Part shown: positions 6,711 through 15,416 of the stretch, piece by piece
Layout: each line of letters starts with the position of its first letter
Numbering within the stretch: position 1 is the first letter of the stretch
DNA from: DATHVI01 sp035461385
Lineage (GTDB): Bacteria; Actinomycetota; Thermoleophilia; Solirubrobacterales; 70-9
Direction: 5' to 3'
DNA: 24,203 nt
Assembly (NCBI GenBank): GCA_035461385.1
Contig: DATHVI010000017.1
Location: 1-24,203, forward strand
Made by a program: the position numbers and the translations under genes
Notes under the pieces: generated by a model
What the model was told of the DNA's origin: nothing
The model's database searches: none
What the model saw: only the letters and a program-made list of their open reading frames with translations

Positions 6711-6763
6711 GCCCGGCGCAGGGGGCGCTCCTCGCCGACGCCGAGTGGTTCATCCGCGCGATC

Positions 6764-6780
6764 GCTCACGTGTTGTGAGC
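6764..6780. terminator. Hairpin between convergent cysO and amino-acid ABC genes
   Basis: GCTCAC (6764-6769) and GTGAGC (6775-6780) form a 6-base stem with a 5-base loop between two convergent genes, so it may serve both strands. No T-run follows on either strand; termination is inferred from position. Confidence 0.4.
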
Positions 6781-6812
6781 CGGGGCAGCGGGGAGCGGCG
6801 GGCGCGGGGAGG

Positions 6813-7607
<795 letters not shown>

Positions 7608-7621
7608 TGCCGCTCCGAACA

Positions 7622-8413
7622 CTAGCCCGCCGACTGGCCCGCCGCGGGAGCCGGGCCGCCCGCGACCGGCGCCGGCCTGCCGCCGCGCTCGGTGCGAGCC
7701 TGCTCGCGAGCGATCAGCCGATCGACGACACGGGCGAGCGGGATCGTGAGGAGGAGGAAGAGGATCGCCGCAAGCACAAGCCCGGATCCGTTGAAGAACG
7801 CCGACTGGACGTCGCGCCCCGCTTGGACCACCTCGACCGCCCCGATCACCACGACGAGCGATGTGTCCTTCATCAGGGCGATGAAGTCGTTGAGCAGCGG
7901 TGGGATCACCTTGCGGACGGCCTGCGGGACGATCACGTAGCGCATCGCCTGGCCGTGGGTCATGCCCACCGAGCGCGCTGCTTCCATCTGGCCGCGGGGA
8001 ACCGCCTCGATCCCGGCTCGGTAGACCTCGGCCATGTACGCGCCATAGGTGATCGTGAGCGAGAGGATGCCGTACCAGAACACCGTCGGCTCACCCAGCC
8101 AGGTCGGCTGGCCGAGCCAGGTCGGAATCACGCCCTCGAACGCGAACGCCGAAAGCGAGCCGGAGAGGAGCAGCAGCACCAACAGCAGCGGGATGCCCCG
8201 GAAGACATCGATGTAGGCGATCGTGATGACGCGCAGTGGAAGGGCAGCCCTTCCCGGAAGTTGGCGCAGGACGGCCAGCACGAGTCCCCACAGGAGCGAC
8301 GCGATCCCACTGAGGACAGCAAGCTTCACCGTCACCCAGAAGCCGGCGAGGATCGAGTCGAACTCGTCCCCCATCAAGCCGATGTCGAAGTAGTAGTCGA
8401 GAATGAACTCCAT
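7622..8413 (-). CDS. Polar amino-acid ABC transporter permease (HisM/GlnP type)
   Basis: Membrane subunit of the amino-acid importer. It has 263 residues with about five hydrophobic segments. The first is at about 21-47; the rest include IDVFRGIPLLLVLLLLSG and a C-terminal LVLAAILFLLLTIPLARVVD. The cytoplasmic EAA loop that docks on the ATPase reads EAARSVGMTHGQAMRYVIVP. The C-terminus is a Pro/Ala/Gly-rich tail of about 30 residues, longer than usual and probably disordered. Only one permease is encoded, so the pore is likely a homodimer. The ATG has an AGGAG upstream. The binding-protein gene lies 123 bases upstream, with a strong hairpin in the gap. Confidence 0.95.
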   Translation of the reverse strand: MEFILDYYFDIGLMGDEFDSILAGFWVTVKLAVLSGIASLLWGLVLAVLRQLPGRAALPLRVITIAYIDVFRGIPLLLVLLLLSGSLSAFAFEGVIPTWLGQPTWLGEPTVFWYGILSLTITYGAYMAEVYRAGIEAVPRGQMEAARSVGMTHGQAMRYVIVPQAVRKVIPPLLNDFIALMKDTSLVVVIGAVEVVQAGRDVQSAFFNGSGLVLAAILFLLLTIPLARVVDRLIAREQARTERGGRPAPVAGGPAPAAGQSAG

Positions 8414-8487
8414 CTCTGCTCCTCGCTAACTCGCGTTGCGACTGGTCCGTCTGCCGGTGGTCTGCGCGGAACGCTACCCGGCAACGT

Positions 8488-8515
8488 GAAAGGGGCGCCC
8501 GTGGGCGCCCCTTTC
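8488..8515 (-). terminator. Perfect hairpin between the amino-acid binding-protein and permease genes
   Basis: Arms GAAAGGGGCGCCC (8488-8500) and GGGCGCCCCTTTC (8503-8515) are perfect complements over 13 bases. It follows the binding-protein stop by 21 bases inside the operon and has no clear U-tract, so partial termination or 3'-end protection of the binding-protein message is more likely than full termination. Such an element would give more binding protein than membrane subunit. Confidence 0.75.
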
Positions 8516-8536
8516 AGCAGCTTGTGTAGGCCGGGT

Positions 8537-9400
8537 CTACGAGGGCTCGTGCGTACCCTCGAGCACCGAGGCCGGCGGCTCGGCGCTGAAGTACTTCTGG
8601 TACAGCTCGGTGATCGTGCCGTCCTCCTTCAGCATCGTCAGCGCCTCATTGACCGCCTCGCGGAGCGCCTGGTTCTCGGGCGACATCGCGAACCCGTAGA
8701 GCTCCTCGGTCGGGATCTCCTCGGCGATCTCGACGCCGCCCTGCTGCTCGACCGCGTCGACCGCGACCGGCTGGTCGATGATCACCGCCTCGACCTGGCC
8801 GGTGGCGAGCGCCGCGACCGCGTCGGGTCCCTCGGGGAAGCCGCGCACGGTCTCGGCGTCGGTCTCGTCGTTGGCGTAGGCCTCACCCGTGGTCGCGTCC
8901 TGCGTCCCCACGGTCGTCCCGGCGAGGTCGTCGACCGACGCGATGTCCGATCCCTCGACGACGAGCAGCGCCTGCTGGGCCTCGTAGTACGGATCGGAGA
9001 AGTCGACCGTGCGCTCGCGCCCGGGCGTGATCGTCGACGCCGCGGCGACGATGTCGAACTGCCCCTGGGCGACATCGCGGAAGATCGTGTCGAACGAGGT
9101 GTCGATGTACTCGGTCTCGACGCCGAGCTGCTCGGCGATCGCGTCCATCACCTCGATGTCGTAGCCCGTGATGTCGGGCGGGCGGCCGATCTCGAACGGC
9201 GGGAAGGGGGCGTCGGTGCCGACCGTCAGCGTGCCCTCGTTGAGCAGGCCGAGATCCGCGGCCGGCTCCTCGGTCGTCGGCGTCGTCTCCTCGCCGTTCC
9301 CGTTGTCGTCGTCACCACCGCATCCGGCGGCGAACGCGCCGATCGCGAGCAGCGCGGCGACCGCGAGCGCCAGCAAACGCCAAGTCCTACTCATCAGCAT
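8537..9400 (-). CDS. Amino-acid ABC transporter substrate-binding lipoprotein (SBP_bac_3)
   Basis: Extracytoplasmic receptor for a polar amino acid. The 287-residue precursor has a signal peptide ending in the lipobox FAAGC (Cys27), so it is lipid-anchored. An acidic linker (DDDNGNGEETTP) follows. The family 3 binding fold starts at LTVGTDAPFPPFEI, then GYDIEVMDAIAEQLG, FDTIFRDVAQGQFDIVAAAS, and TPGRERTVDFSDPYYEA. The TPGRERTVDFSDPY motif is typical of arginine/glutamine/cystine-type receptors, but the ligand cannot be fixed from sequence. Start: ATG 9400 (AGGAGAGAGG just upstream); a second ATG at 9394 is equally possible. First gene of the three-gene importer operon. Confidence 0.95.
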   Translation of the reverse strand: MLMSRTWRLLALAVAALLAIGAFAAGCGGDDDNGNGEETTPTTEEPAADLGLLNEGTLTVGTDAPFPPFEIGRPPDITGYDIEVMDAIAEQLGVETEYIDTSFDTIFRDVAQGQFDIVAAASTITPGRERTVDFSDPYYEAQQALLVVEGSDIASVDDLAGTTVGTQDATTGEAYANDETDAETVRGFPEGPDAVAALATGQVEAVIIDQPVAVDAVEQQGGVEIAEEIPTEELYGFAMSPENQALREAVNEALTMLKEDGTITELYQKYFSAEPPASVLEGTHEPS

Positions 9401-9429
9401 CCTCTCTCCTGGTCGTGAGTCTTCGTTGG

Positions 9430-9470
9430 TTCAGGTTGCCGGGTCGCAAGATACCTCTCCCGCCGCATCG
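9430..9470 (-). promoter_or_regulatory. Possible promoter of the amino-acid importer
   Basis: In the 70-base gap behind the sugar importer operon the minus strand has a -10-like TATCTT (9448-9453) with a weak GTGACG about 15 bases upstream (9469-9474). The 5' leader would be about 40 bases. The alternative is readthrough from the sugar operon. Confidence 0.25.
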
Positions 9471-10373
9471 TCACTTGACCGATCCCGCGAGCAGCCCCTG
9501 GACGAAGTAGCGCTGGAAGGCGAAGAAGACGATCAGCGGCACGGCGAGGGAGACGAACGCCGCCGGCGCGATCAGGTCGAGGTTGGCGCCGAACTGGCGG
9601 AACTGGGAGAAGATCGCGACCGTGATCACCTGGGTCTCACCGCCGAAGACGAGGCCGATCAGGAAGTCGTTCCAGGTCCACAGGAACTGGAAGATCGCCA
9701 GCGAGGCGATCGCCGGCAGCCCGAGCGGCAGGATCAGGCGGACGAAGATCCGCAGCTCCGATGCGCCGTCGATCCGCGCCGACTCGAGCAGGTCGCGAGG
9801 GATCCCGATGAAGAAGTTGCGCAGCAGGAAGATCGCGAACGGCAGCGCGAACGCGCTGTGGTAGAGGATCAGCGCCCAGACGGTGTCGAACAGCCCGACC
9901 GTGTTGTAGATCTTGAACATCGGGATCAGCGCCATCTGCAGCGGGACGACGAGCATCGCGATCACGAGCAGGAACAGCCAGTCGCGGCCGGGGAAGTCGA
10001 GCCAGGCGAAGGCGTAGGCGGCCGAGGCGGCGATCAGGATCGGGATCACCGTACCGCCGATCGCCACGATCAGGGTCGTCGACAGGGCGGAGGTGATCGT
10101 CTCGTTCTGGATCAGCTCGCTGTAGTTCTCGAGCGTGGCGAGGCTGGGCTCGGAGACCACCGTCCACCAGCCCTGCCCGCCGACCAGGTCTCCGGGCATC
10201 AGCGAGGTGAGGAACAGCCCGAAGGTCGGAACCAGCCACAGCAGCGCGATCAGCACGAGGATGATGTTGAGCGGGGCCTTGGTCAGCGTCCGCACGATCC
10301 GACCCGCCGCCGACTCGCGCCGCGGCGCCGGGCCGGGGACAGCCTGGGGCTGCGCGTGTCCGGCGGCCTCCAT
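9471..10373 (-). CDS. Carbohydrate ABC transporter permease, MalG/AglG type
   Basis: Second membrane subunit of a CUT1-family sugar importer. 300 residues with six hydrophobic segments. The N-terminal 30 residues are Pro/Ala/Arg-rich and cytoplasmic, then LNIILVLIALLWLVPTFGLF begins the first helix. The EAA loop is ESARIDGASELRIFVRLILP and the C-terminus is FQRYFVQGLLAGSVK, the usual MalG-type ending. In the first periplasmic loop, GQGWWTVVSEPSLATLENYS is typical of AglG-like permeases. The ATG at 10373 abuts a 48-base hairpin whose 3' arm contains the GAGAGG ribosome-binding site. Last gene of the four-gene operon. Confidence 0.95.
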   Translation of the reverse strand: MEAAGHAQPQAVPGPAPRRESAAGRIVRTLTKAPLNIILVLIALLWLVPTFGLFLTSLMPGDLVGGQGWWTVVSEPSLATLENYSELIQNETITSALSTTLIVAIGGTVIPILIAASAAYAFAWLDFPGRDWLFLLVIAMLVVPLQMALIPMFKIYNTVGLFDTVWALILYHSAFALPFAIFLLRNFFIGIPRDLLESARIDGASELRIFVRLILPLGLPAIASLAIFQFLWTWNDFLIGLVFGGETQVITVAIFSQFRQFGANLDLIAPAAFVSLAVPLIVFFAFQRYFVQGLLAGSVK

Positions 10374-10421
10374 CTAGTGGTGCCTCTCGTGACGTTGCGA
10401 TCGTGCGAGAGGGACCACTAG
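10374..10421 (-). promoter_or_regulatory. Hairpin covering the malF stop and malG ribosome-binding site
   Basis: Arms CTAGTGGT (10374-10381) and ACCACTAG (10414-10421) are perfect, then one G-G mismatch, then CCTCTCG (10383-10389) with CGAGAGG (10406-10412), loop 16 bases. On the minus-strand mRNA the 5' arm contains the malF stop codon (10418-10420). The 3' arm contains GAGAGG 9 bases before the malG ATG. Folding would hide the site, and ribosomes finishing malF would open it: a design for translational coupling. Structure is seen; the mechanism is inference. Confidence 0.75.
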
Positions 10422-11740
10422 ACCTCCCGCCTGAAGTTGCGGATGTTGAACGCCAGCAGCGGCACCACGAGCACGAACAGGAAGACCGCGATCGCCGAGC
10501 CGAGGCCGAAATCGTTGACGCCGCCGAACGCGGTCCGCCACATCGCAAGCGCGATCACGTTCGCGTCGCTCTGGACCGGACCGGGGGCGACCGAGAGGAC
10601 GATGTCGAACACCTTCAAGACGTTGATCAGCATCGTCACGAAGACCACGATCAGCACCGGCCGGAGCAGCGGTACCGTCACCCGGCGGAACACCTGGAGC
10701 TCGGTCGCGCCGTCGGTGCGCGCCGCCTCGAGCACGTCGCGGGGGAGCGCCGCGAGGCCGGCGCCGATCACCACCATCGCGAAGCCCGCCCAGACCCAGA
10801 TGTACGCGATCATGATCGCCGGGGTTATCAGGCTCGGGCCCAGCCACTCGACGCCGGCGAACGGCTCCTCAAAGGTCGTTGGGCCGACCGCGACCTCGTA
10901 GGTCCCCGCCTCGACCTGCTCGAAGGCGAAGGTCCCGTTCGCCTCGGTCTCGACCGTCTCGATCGCCGCGCCGTCCTGGTCGCGCAGCTCGACGATGACA
11001 TCCGGCAGCCCGACCTCGCCACGCTCGACCACGCCCGGCTCGCCGCCGCCCTCGAGCTCCGGGGTGAAGTCTCGCCAGACGACCCCGGTGATCCCGTCGG
11101 CGAGCGCCTCGGGCTCGCGCGCTTCCTCGGCGTCCTCGGGGATGTCGTCGGCGGCGACCGCCGTCAGCCCCAGCGGCACCACATCGCCCTGCTCGACCGG
11201 CTGATCGAAGCTGAGCCCCCGGTCGGGACTTCCCGCCACATCGTCGGACGAGGGCTCGGCGCCCGACAGCGCGCCGCGCGGATCGAAGGCGTCGGCGACG
11301 GCGGCGATCCCCGCGTTGATCGCCCCGCGCTCGGGGTCCTTCTCGTCCATCAGCCGCCAGATCACGCCGGCGGCGAAGAGCGAGATCGCCATCGGCATGA
11401 ACACCGCGAGCCGGAACGCGACCGACCAGCGGATCCGCTCGATCAGGACGCCGAAGACGAGCCCGATCGCGGTCACCAGGGCCGGGACGACCGCGAGCCA
11501 GAGCGCGTTGTTCTTGATCGCCGTGACGAGCAGGTCGGTGGTGAAGATCTGCTCGTAGTTCGACAGCCCGACGAACTCGGAGCCGCTGCGGTCGAAGAGG
11601 CTGCGGACGATCGTGTAGATCGTCGGGTAGACGATCCAGATCCCGAGGAACAGCGCCGCCGGCGCGAGGAACGCCAGCGTCGTGCGGTGGCGACGCCAGA
11701 AGCTCGGCCGCGCCTGCGGCGGTCTTTCCGGCGTCGCCAC
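10418..11740 (-). CDS. Carbohydrate ABC transporter permease, MalF/AglF type, with an inserted Ig-like domain
   Basis: First membrane subunit of the CUT1 sugar importer. 440 residues, about 130 longer than the usual 290-310. Helices 1-3 lie at about 22-49, 78-103 and 110-130. The family pattern GxxN appears in ERGAINAG, and the pattern WLGPSLITPAIMIAYIW resumes before helix 4. Between them (about 150-285) is an insertion: an acidic, Pro-rich first half, then a segment beginning GITGVVWRDFTPEL, with GEVGLPDVIVELRDQDG and NGTFAFEQVEAGTYEVAV. That pattern is typical of SdrD-B/CnaB or carboxypeptidase-regulatory Ig-like folds. The loop should face outside. The EAA loop LEAARTDGATELQVFRRVTV and the C-terminal helices are intact. 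GTG start at 11740; its AGGTG-type ribosome-binding region is partly inside a hairpin. Confidence 0.94.
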   Translation of the reverse strand: MATPERPPQARPSFWRRHRTTLAFLAPAALFLGIWIVYPTIYTIVRSLFDRSGSEFVGLSNYEQIFTTDLLVTAIKNNALWLAVVPALVTAIGLVFGVLIERIRWSVAFRLAVFMPMAISLFAAGVIWRLMDEKDPERGAINAGIAAVADAFDPRGALSGAEPSSDDVAGSPDRGLSFDQPVEQGDVVPLGLTAVAADDIPEDAEEAREPEALADGITGVVWRDFTPELEGGGEPGVVERGEVGLPDVIVELRDQDGAAIETVETEANGTFAFEQVEAGTYEVAVGPTTFEEPFAGVEWLGPSLITPAIMIAYIWVWAGFAMVVIGAGLAALPRDVLEAARTDGATELQVFRRVTVPLLRPVLIVVFVTMLINVLKVFDIVLSVAPGPVQSDANVIALAMWRTAFGGVNDFGLGSAIAVFLFVLVVPLLAFNIRNFRREV

Positions 11741-11748
11741 CTCTACTG

Positions 11749-11775
11749 CACCTGGTCGTGATCGGCCGACCGGTG
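11749..11775 (-). other. Hairpin between the sugar binding-protein and malF-like genes
   Basis: CACC-T-GGTCG (11749-11758) pairs with CGACC-GGTG (11767-11775), 9 pairs with one bulged base and an 8-base loop. It starts 1 base after the binding-protein stop on the minus strand and fills the 36-base gap before malF. This is the position of the stabilising hairpins between malE and malF in enteric bacteria; role inferred. Confidence 0.5.
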
Positions 11776-11776
11776 G

Positions 11777-13096
11777 CTAGCTCCCCGGCCCCCTGCGCTC
11801 CGCCTCCTGTTGCATCCGCTCGGCCGCCCCGTCGACGTCGTCGGGGTTGCGCAGGAACTCGATGAACTCCTGCCACAGCCCCTGGCCGACGGTGGCTCCG
11901 AACGCGGCCGGCTGGAGGTCGGAGAGGTCGAAGCGGAACACCTCGGCCTCGGCGAGCGCGGTCGCCGTCCGCTCGCTGATCTCGTCGGGGAAGACACCGG
12001 TATCGATGTTCCGGTTCGCGCTCGAGAACCCGCCTCGCTCGGCCCAGATCTCCGCCGCCTCGGGGGTCGCCAGGTAGCGGATCAGCGCCTGCGCCGCGGG
12101 TGTGTCGTTGAACATGATCATCGTGTCGCCGCCGCCGACCACCATCGGCTCCGAGCCCTCGACCGACGGGAAGTCGAAGACGTCGAAGTCCTCGACCGGC
12201 TGCGAGGGCGTCGAGGCGAGGATCTCGCCGCCGACGAAGTCGCCCTCGAGCACCATCGCCGCGTCCGGGTCCTCCTTGAACGCGTTCTGGACCGAGGTCG
12301 GGAAGTCGGTCTGCACCGCCCCCGAGGTCCCGCCGACGAGGTTGTCGGTGTCGCCGACGATCTCGGCCATCGTCTCCAGCGCGTCCTTGACCGACTGGTC
12401 GTCCCAGGGGATCTCGCCGTCGGCGAGCTGGTCGTACATCTCCGGCCCCGCCTGGCGCAGGTAGATGTTCTCGAAGATGTCGGTCAGCGGCCAGCCGACG
12501 TCGGCGCCGATCGAGTACGCCTGGGTGCCCGATGCACGCAGCGTCTGAGCGACCTCGAGGAAGTCCTCGAACGTCTCCGGCGGCTCGACGCCCGCCTGCT
12601 CGAAGAGGGCGACGTTGTACCAGACGGTCGACTTGTTGGCGGCCTTGAACAGGAAGCCGAAGATCTCGCCGTCGAAGGTGGCGAAGTCGTACGCCCCCTC
12701 GGTGAAGTTCGACTCGATCTCCTCAGCGGCGAAGTCGAGCGACTGCAGCACTCCCTGGTCGTGGAAGTCCGAAACCAGCCCCGGCTGCGGCGCCGTCGCC
12801 ACGTCCGGCGGGTTGCCGCCCTCTACCCTGGTCGCGAGCACGGTCGGGATCTCGTCGCCGACCGGGTTGTAGTTCACGGTCACGTCCGGCTGCTGCTCGG
12901 CGAAGCCGTCGAGGACCGCCTCGAACGACGCCGCCTCCTCCCCGGTCCAGACCCCCATGATGCTGACGTTGCCGGAGATCTCCTCCTCCTGCGCGGCGCC
13001 GTCGCCGTTATCGCCGTCGTCGTCATCCCCGCCGCAACCCGCGGCGAGGAGCGCGAGCGCCGCGATCAGCAGCGCGAGTACCTTTGCCGACCTCAT
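11777..13096 (-). CDS. Carbohydrate ABC transporter substrate-binding lipoprotein (SBP_bac_1, AglE-like)
   Basis: Extracytoplasmic sugar receptor. 439-residue precursor; the signal peptide ends in lipobox LAAGC (Cys21), followed by an acidic linker. The mature fold begins at GNVSIMGVWTGEEAASFEAV. It also has NPPDVATAPQPGLVSDF, FKAANKSTVWYNVALFEQAG (hinge region typical of family 1) and YLATPEAAEIWAERGGFSSA near the end. The pattern resembles alpha-glucoside receptors of the AglE type, so a disaccharide or glucoside ligand is a reasonable guess but not proven. The start overlaps the ATPase stop as ATGA, so the two are translationally coupled. No glycosidase or LacI regulator lies nearby to help assign the sugar. 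Confidence 0.95.
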   Translation of the reverse strand: MRSAKVLALLIAALALLAAGCGGDDDDGDNGDGAAQEEEISGNVSIMGVWTGEEAASFEAVLDGFAEQQPDVTVNYNPVGDEIPTVLATRVEGGNPPDVATAPQPGLVSDFHDQGVLQSLDFAAEEIESNFTEGAYDFATFDGEIFGFLFKAANKSTVWYNVALFEQAGVEPPETFEDFLEVAQTLRASGTQAYSIGADVGWPLTDIFENIYLRQAGPEMYDQLADGEIPWDDQSVKDALETMAEIVGDTDNLVGGTSGAVQTDFPTSVQNAFKEDPDAAMVLEGDFVGGEILASTPSQPVEDFDVFDFPSVEGSEPMVVGGGDTMIMFNDTPAAQALIRYLATPEAAEIWAERGGFSSANRNIDTGVFPDEISERTATALAEAEVFRFDLSDLQPAAFGATVGQGLWQEFIEFLRNPDDVDGAAERMQQEAERRGPGS

Positions 13097-14343
13097 ACCT
13101 CTCCTCCTTGTTCTCTCTCATTCCCCCCGTTGCCACCGTCAGTCTCCCCGTAGATGCCGAGGCTCGTCTCCGGATCGAAGAAGTGCAGGTTGGGCGTGTC
13201 GACCGCGATCTCGACGGTTTCATCCTCGCGGACGCGGGACTTCGGCGCGAAGCTGCCGACGAGCATCGCCCCGCCCTCGGCCGGGCGGGTCTCGGTCGCG
13301 TCGGCGCCGATGTCCGCGGCGAGCTCGCGGACGTCCTCGGTTACCGCCTGGCGGGCCTCGATGCCGACGTGCGCGAGGATCTCCGAGCCGAGCGCCTCGC
13401 GCAGCTCGACGTGCCCCTTGATCCGGCGGTCGGCGGGGACGTCGGGGGCCAGCTCCGCGTCCTCGAGGTCCTCGGGGCGGATCCCGACGATCACCTTGCG
13501 GCCCTCGAACGCGCGCAGTCCCGGGCGCTCGGACAGGACCTCGGGGCCGAGGGTGAGCTCCTGCGAGCCGATCCTCGCCTGCAGCACCGAGTCCGCGCCC
13601 TCGAGCTCGGCCTCGAGCATGTTCATCGCCGGGCTGCCGATGAACCCGCCGACGAACAGGTTCACCGGCCGGTCGTAGAGCTCCTGCGGAGCGGCCACCT
13701 GGAGCACCTCCCCCTTGCGCATCACCGCGACCCGGTCGCCCATCGTCATCGCCTCGATCTGGTCGTGGGTGACGTAGATCGTCGTCACGTCGAGGTCGCG
13801 CTGGAGGCGGCTGACCTCGGCCCGCATCTGGACCCGAAGCTTGGCGTCGAGGTTCGAGAGCGGCTCGTCCATCAGGAACGCCTTCGGCTCGCGGACGATC
13901 GCGCGACCCATCGCCACCCGCTGGCGCTGGCCCCCCGAGAGGTTTCGCGGCTTGCGGTCGAGAAGCTCGTCGAGCCCGAGGACCTTCGCGGCCTCGGCGA
14001 CGCGGCGGTCGATCTCGGACTTGTCGAGATCGCGGACCTGAAGGCCGAAGGCGATGTTGTCGCGGACGCTCAGGTGCGGGTAGAGCGCGTAGCTCTGGAA
14101 CACCATCGCGATATCGCGGTCCTTCGCCGGCAGGTAGTTGACGACCCGGTCGCCGATCCTGATCTCGCCCTCGGAGATCTCCTCGAGTCCGGCGACCATC
14201 CGCAGCGCGGTCGTCTTGCCGCATCCGGAAGGGCCGACCAGGACGAGCAGCTCGCCGTCCTTGGCTTCGAGGTCGATCGAGGAAACCGCGCGGGTTCCGT
14301 CCGGGTAAACCTTCGACACGGCGTCGAATGTCACGCCTGCCAC
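13093..14343 (-). CDS. Carbohydrate ABC transporter ATP-binding protein (MsmK/UgpC/AglK type)
   Basis: ATPase of the CUT1 sugar importer. About 416 residues: an ABC domain with Walker A GPSGCGKTT, Q-loop FQSYALYPH, signature LSGGQRQRVAMGRAI, Walker B AFLMDEPLSNLDAKL and switch His TIYVTHDQIEAM. A C-terminal regulatory (TOBE/MalK-like) domain holds VGIRPEDLEDAEL and LHFFDPETSLGIYG. The regulatory domain has a longer stretch than usual around residues 330-370 (ARQAVTEDVRELAADIGADA). GTG at 14343 (MAGVTFDAVSKVYPDGT) is the family's normal N-terminus; GTG 14361 would add six residues. First gene of the operon ATPase - receptor - two permeases, an uncommon order. A possible -10 (GATAGC) lies 10 bases before the GTG, so the message could be leaderless. 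Confidence 0.95.
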   Translation of the reverse strand: MAGVTFDAVSKVYPDGTRAVSSIDLEAKDGELLVLVGPSGCGKTTALRMVAGLEEISEGEIRIGDRVVNYLPAKDRDIAMVFQSYALYPHLSVRDNIAFGLQVRDLDKSEIDRRVAEAAKVLGLDELLDRKPRNLSGGQRQRVAMGRAIVREPKAFLMDEPLSNLDAKLRVQMRAEVSRLQRDLDVTTIYVTHDQIEAMTMGDRVAVMRKGEVLQVAAPQELYDRPVNLFVGGFIGSPAMNMLEAELEGADSVLQARIGSQELTLGPEVLSERPGLRAFEGRKVIVGIRPEDLEDAELAPDVPADRRIKGHVELREALGSEILAHVGIEARQAVTEDVRELAADIGADATETRPAEGGAMLVGSFAPKSRVREDETVEIAVDTPNLHFFDPETSLGIYGETDGGNGGNEREQGGEV

Positions 14344-14434
14344 GAATCCGGACGCTATCACCCGCGGTCGCTCGGTTCACGCCGCCGGGAGCGGGTCGCA
14401 GCCGATCGCCCGTAACTACACTTCCTGAAGCAAG

Positions 14435-15397
14435 ATGCTTGAGGAACTCAACCGACCCTGCGGGGGGCGATACGGCAACGTGCTCGAGGCGGTCGGGCAC
14501 ACGCCGCTGGTCGAGCTGCCGCGCCTCGCGCCGAAGCCGGGGGTGCGGATCTACGCCAAGCTCGAGGGCCGCAACCCGACCGGTTCGGTCAAGGACCGGG
14601 TTGCGAAGGCGATGATCGACGCCGCCGAGGCCGAGGGCGCGATCGAGCCCGGGCAGACGATCCTCGAGCCGACCTCGGGGAACACCGGGATCTCGCTGGC
14701 GATGATCTGCCGCCGCAAGGGCTACCCGCTCAAGGTCGTGATGCCGGACAACGTCACCGGCGAGCGCACCCAGCTGCTGCGGATGTATGGCGCCGAGATC
14801 GTCTTCTCCGAGGGGGCGAAGGGCTCGAACGGCGCGGTCGAGCTGGCGCTCGAGCTCGCCGAGTCCGACCCGGCGTACCACATGCCCTACCAGTACGGCA
14901 ACGAGGCCAACCCGAGCGCCCACTACGAGGGGACCGCGGTCGAGATCCTCGAGGAGCTCGACGACGTCGCCGCGTTCGTCGCCGGGCTCGGCACCGGCGG
15001 GACGCTGATGGGTACGGGGCGGCGGCTGCGGGAGGAGTTTCCGGAGGTGAAGATCGTCGCCGCGGAGCCGATGCAGGGCGACCTCGTGCAGGGTCTGCGC
15101 TCGCTCGACGACGGCTTCATCCCGCCGATCCTCGACCTCTCGATGCTCGACCGCAAGATCATGGTCTCGGCCACCGACTCGATCCGCTGGACCCAGCGGC
15201 TGCTTCACGACGAGGGCCTGTTCGCTGGTGTCTCGACCGGGGCGATCGCCGCGGTCGCCTCGCGGATCGCGGGCGAGCTCGAGGGCGGCAACGTCGTCTT
15301 CATCGTCCCCGACGACGGCTGGAAGTACCTCTCCTCGGGCATCTACACGAAGCCGCTCGAGGAGGTCGAGGGCGTCGACACGACGATCTGGTGGTAG
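14435..15397 (+). CDS. cysM: Cysteine synthase CysM (CysO-thiocarboxylate dependent, O-phosphoserine type)
   Basis: PLP enzyme that joins an activated serine with sulfur to make cysteine. 320 residues. PLP Lys53 lies in NPTGSVKDR; EPTSGNTGISLAM binds the substrate carboxylate; GLGTGGTLMGTGRRLRE holds the cofactor phosphate. It resembles M. tuberculosis CysM rather than CysK: VKIVAAEP, then GLRSLDDGFIPP, where the Arg matches the one (Arg220) linked to O-phosphoserine use, and EGLFAGVSTGAIAA. The C-terminal tail ends TTIWW, in the place of the CysM tail that closes the active site. The start adds 9 residues relative to M. tuberculosis CysM; a GTG at 14480 is possible. Mec follows after 19 bases, making CysO (6435-6710) the likely sulfur donor. 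Divergent from the sugar operon over a 91-base gap. Confidence 0.93.
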   Translation: MLEELNRPCGGRYGNVLEAVGHTPLVELPRLAPKPGVRIYAKLEGRNPTGSVKDRVAKAMIDAAEAEGAIEPGQTILEPTSGNTGISLAMICRRKGYPLKVVMPDNVTGERTQLLRMYGAEIVFSEGAKGSNGAVELALELAESDPAYHMPYQYGNEANPSAHYEGTAVEILEELDDVAAFVAGLGTGGTLMGTGRRLREEFPEVKIVAAEPMQGDLVQGLRSLDDGFIPPILDLSMLDRKIMVSATDSIRWTQRLLHDEGLFAGVSTGAIAAVASRIAGELEGGNVVFIVPDDGWKYLSSGIYTKPLEEVEGVDTTIWW

Positions 15398-15416
15398 GCG
15401 GGCCGAGGGCCCCCGG

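Noticed and set aside
6710..6778. Short frame after cysO reading ALLADAEWFIRAIAHVL then stop
   Set aside because: It looks protein-like but has no start codon and overlaps the cysO stop in another frame; it may be a remnant of a lost gene, but 23 codons are too few to support one.
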